41,590 nucleotides of DNA from Cellulosimicrobium composti (GTDB lineage Bacteria; Actinomycetota; Actinomycetes; Actinomycetales; Cellulomonadaceae). A program made the position numbers and the translations under genes. The notes beneath the pieces were generated by a model. The model searched no databases and was not told the origin of the DNA. It saw only the letters and a list, made by a program, of their open reading frames with translations. Positions 40,226-41,590 of this stretch are shown piece by piece; positions within the stretch are counted from its first letter, which is position 1, and the number at the start of each line of letters is the position of its first letter. Where the stretch lies: contig NZ_WMKA01000018.1 of the NCBI RefSeq assembly GCF_009711085.1, positions 1 through 41,590 on the forward strand, written 5' to 3'.

Positions 40226-40598
40226 CCGGCACCACGACGCTCGTCCACGTCGCGACGGCGCTCGCGGGCCTGGTCGCCCTCGGCGTCGTCGCGCTGGGCG
40301 TGCACGGGTGGCGCGCGCCCCGCACGGCGGCCGGCTTCGGCATCCCCGGCACGACGACCGACGACCCCGCCGTGCGTGCCTGGCTGCGCGTCAAGGCCGT
40401 CCGGGACGTCGGCAGCGGCCTGCTCCTGCTCGTCGTCCTGGCCGCCGGGTCACCCGGCCTGCTCGGCGCGTGCCTCCTCGTCGCCGCGGCGATACCCGCC
40501 GGTGACGCGGTCGTCGTCGTGCACTCCGGTGGACCCCGGCGCACGGCAGCACCGCGGCGGTCATGGCCGCCGCGGCCGTGCCGCTGCTCGCCGCCTGA
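40222..40598 (+). pseudogene. DUF4267-like small membrane protein, frameshifted
   Basis: The frame starts well (TTLVHVATALAGLVALGVVALGVHGWRAP, then TDDPAVRAWLRVKAVRDVGSGLLLLVVLAAG) and resembles four-helix DUF4267 proteins. After HSGGP it becomes an Arg/Pro-rich run without membrane character. Shifting the frame by one base at the CCCC tract 40534-40537 restores a family-like end (AHGSTAAVMAAAAVPLLAA, stop at 40596-40598). One missing base, probably a C, explains both. It could be a real null mutation, slippage, or a sequence error. It is coupled to the cupin gene by ATGA. Confidence 0.65.
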
Positions 40599-40758
40599 CG
40601 CGCCGGGGAGGCGACGGGCGACGCCGCCGGTCGAGCAGGCGGACCCGGTGCGTGAGCACGGACGGACGAACCACGACCATCTGCTCGACACGAGAGAGGC
40701 CCGAGAGGGGCTCGTGGAGCGCTGCACCTGTTCTGACGAACCCTTCCGCGTTGCGCCG

Positions 40759-40772
40759 ATAATGTACATTAT
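40759..40772. promoter_or_regulatory. Perfect 14-bp palindrome ATAATGTACATTAT
   Basis: An AT-rich perfect palindrome nested between TGCGCCG (40752-40758) and its complement CGGCGCA (40780-40786). It lies 67 bp upstream of the small membrane protein gene in a 241-bp non-coding gap; a TetR- or MarR-type dimer site is likely. The rest of the gap holds nothing recognised. Confidence 0.55.
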
Positions 40773-40839
40773 GTCATTTCGGCGCATCGAGAGCCCTCGG
40801 AGCGCATCAGGCAGGCGGCTCGCGCGCTCCCCTTCAGGC

Positions 40840-41268
40840 ATGAGCACGACGACCTCCGTACCTCGGCTCCCCGGCCTCGCGTCCCCGCGGGATCGCCGCT
40901 GGGCGACGCCCGGACGGCCGGTCCGGGCGTCGCTGGGCGCACCGTTCGCCACGTCGACCGTGACGGCGCCGTTCGCCAGGCTCGCTCCGGACGGCCGGCG
41001 GCGCCCGCGAGGCGTCGTCGTCACGGTGCTCGCGACGCTCGGATGGCTCCCGGTGCTCGCGCTGACCGTCGTGGCGTTCCTCGTCGTCGGGGTCGTCGCG
41101 GGCGTCGCGGCGGCGTCCGTGTGGGCCTGGCGCTCGGTGTCCCCCGGGCAGGCGCGACCTGCCGCGCCCGAGGGTGACGCACCGCGCCCGGCCTCCGCGC
41201 CGAACGGCTCGCAGGACCGCCCGCGGCGGCGCCTGGTGCGCGACCGCACCCTCGGCTACGATGCCTAG
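40840..41268 (+). CDS. Small membrane protein of unknown function
   Basis: A 142-residue protein. Residues 1-55 are Arg/Pro/Ala-rich, then one long or two short hydrophobic segments (VVVTVLATLGWLPVLALTVV and AFLVVGVVAGVAAASVWAW), then an Ala/Pro/Arg-rich tail. No family recognised. It is in frame with the upstream frameshifted gene and was separated from it because the ATG at 40840 begins a protein with clear membrane character and follows the palindromic operator. Confidence 0.5.
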   Translation: MSTTTSVPRLPGLASPRDRRWATPGRPVRASLGAPFATSTVTAPFARLAPDGRRRPRGVVVTVLATLGWLPVLALTVVAFLVVGVVAGVAAASVWAWRSVSPGQARPAAPEGDAPRPASAPNGSQDRPRRRLVRDRTLGYDA

Positions 41269-41496
41269 AATCGGACATACAGTTCAAACCATTGTGTTTA
41301 GGTCAACAGCGTGGTGACACGTAGGTCGTGACCGGTCGTGCTGCGAGACGGCGCAGCCCCCACGACGTGTCGACGTCTGACCGCCCACCGGCGCGGGCTC
41401 ACCCACCAGGCTGGGCTCGCCCGTCACGCCGGGCTCGCACCGCGCCACCAGGTCACTCCCCGCGCACGTGCCGCAGGTGCGCCGTCCGCCCACCGG
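41269..41496. other. Non-coding interval with an AT-richer patch
   Basis: The first ~45 bp are unusually AT-rich for this window (for example TTCAAACCATTGTGTTTAGG at 41283-41302) and could hold a promoter, but no clear -35/-10 pair is visible. A minus-strand frame through it has no recognisable family or start context. Otherwise I see nothing in it. Confidence 0.4.
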
Positions 41497-41590
41497 TCCC
41501 CCTCGGCTCCGTCCCCCTCGGCTCCGTCCCCCTCGGCTCCGTCCCCCTCGGCTCCGTCCCCCTCGGCTCCGTCCCCCTCGGCTCCGACCC
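41453..41590 (-). CDS. Possible C terminus of a repeat-containing protein (edge, doubtful)
   Basis: On the minus strand a frame is open from the window edge through all six 15-bp repeats, reading (T)EPRG-type pentapeptides, and ends TGGRTAHLRHVRGE before a stop at 41453-41455. A repeat length of 15 bp keeps the frame, which fits coding, but other frames across the repeat are also open. No family can be recognised. Confidence 0.2.
   Translation of the reverse strand, partial: GSEPRGTEPRGTEPRGTEPRGTEPRGTEPRGTGGRTAHLRHVRGE
41497..41586. repeat. Six tandem copies of a 15-bp unit
   Basis: TCCCCCTCGGCTCCG is repeated six times without a mismatch (41497-41586), then the window ends after ACCC. Perfect identity suggests recent expansion; the copy number could vary between strains. 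Confidence 0.9.

Noticed and set aside
41284-41493. Minus-strand frame of 69 codons with Gly/Glu/Pro-rich imperfect repeats
   Set aside because: No Shine-Dalgarno or TANNNT box at the start, no family resemblance, and the composition is what random GC-rich DNA gives.

Overview
The window is about 41.6 kb of very GC-rich DNA, densely packed with genes that often overlap by 4 bp (ATGA or GTGA). The gene content (PafB/PafC, TatA, a HelY-type helicase, a separate Lnt and polyprenol-phosphomannose synthase, RbpA with a SigR-like promoter, an RNA-polymerase/redox set typical of actinobacteria) points to a high-GC actinobacterium, most likely Micrococcales (Cellulomonas/Cellulosimicrobium/Isoptericola-like). 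The exact genus is inference. Many start codons lie 6-8 nt behind a TANNNT box, so leaderless transcription is probably common here.

Left part (1-8.7 kb): the 3' end of a penicillin-acylase-type hydrolase coupled to a siderophore-type acyltransferase; an ACT-domain protein; a compact lipid-quinone cluster (type III polyketide synthase, isoprenylcysteine-methyltransferase-like enzyme and FAD monooxygenase on the minus strand, with a divergent UbiA prenyltransferase); and an encapsulin nanocompartment operon whose DyP peroxidase cargo carries a C-terminal targeting peptide, followed by a LysR regulator.

Middle (8.7-19.4 kb): mainly housekeeping genes: threonine-dehydratase-like enzyme, YciO/Sua5 protein, lipase-maturation-factor-like membrane protein, UTP-glucose-1-phosphate uridylyltransferase, YigZ/IMPACT protein, argininosuccinate synthase with a candidate ARG box, a truncated tyrosine-recombinase-like gene tail-overlapping a glyoxalase gene and flanked by a 12-bp direct repeat, Dps, and a DUF3866 protein.

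Conserved core block (19.4-32 kb): pafB-pafC, a small membrane protein, tatA-tatC, a diacylglycerol-kinase-like gene, helY, an amidohydrolase, a non-coding interval with its own promoter and interleaved long stems (candidate structured RNA or leader), lnt-ppm, a strong bidirectional terminator, and rbpA read in the opposite direction from a SigR-type promoter.

Right part (32-41.6 kb): a two-component flavin monooxygenase pair (LLM enzyme plus FMN reductase), a SHOCT protein, a polytopic membrane protein, a lipoprotein, a pentapeptide-DinB fusion, an orphan Imm-5-like immunity protein, a PIN-like protein without a visible antitoxin, an ArsR-type regulator divergent from a cupin gene, a frameshifted DUF4267 gene, a small membrane protein behind a perfect 14-bp palindrome, and six tandem 15-bp repeats running to the edge.

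Cross-window signals: the heptamer GGGGGAG occurs about 21 times on the plus strand and about once on the minus strand regardless of coding direction; there are broad C-rich and G-rich plus-strand domains that ignore gene orientation, one of which ends abruptly inside the uridylyltransferase gene; and a palindromic intergenic repeat occurs twice. The strongest candidates for something undescribed are the structured interval before lnt, the polar heptamer, and the recombinase-like/glyoxalase cassette.
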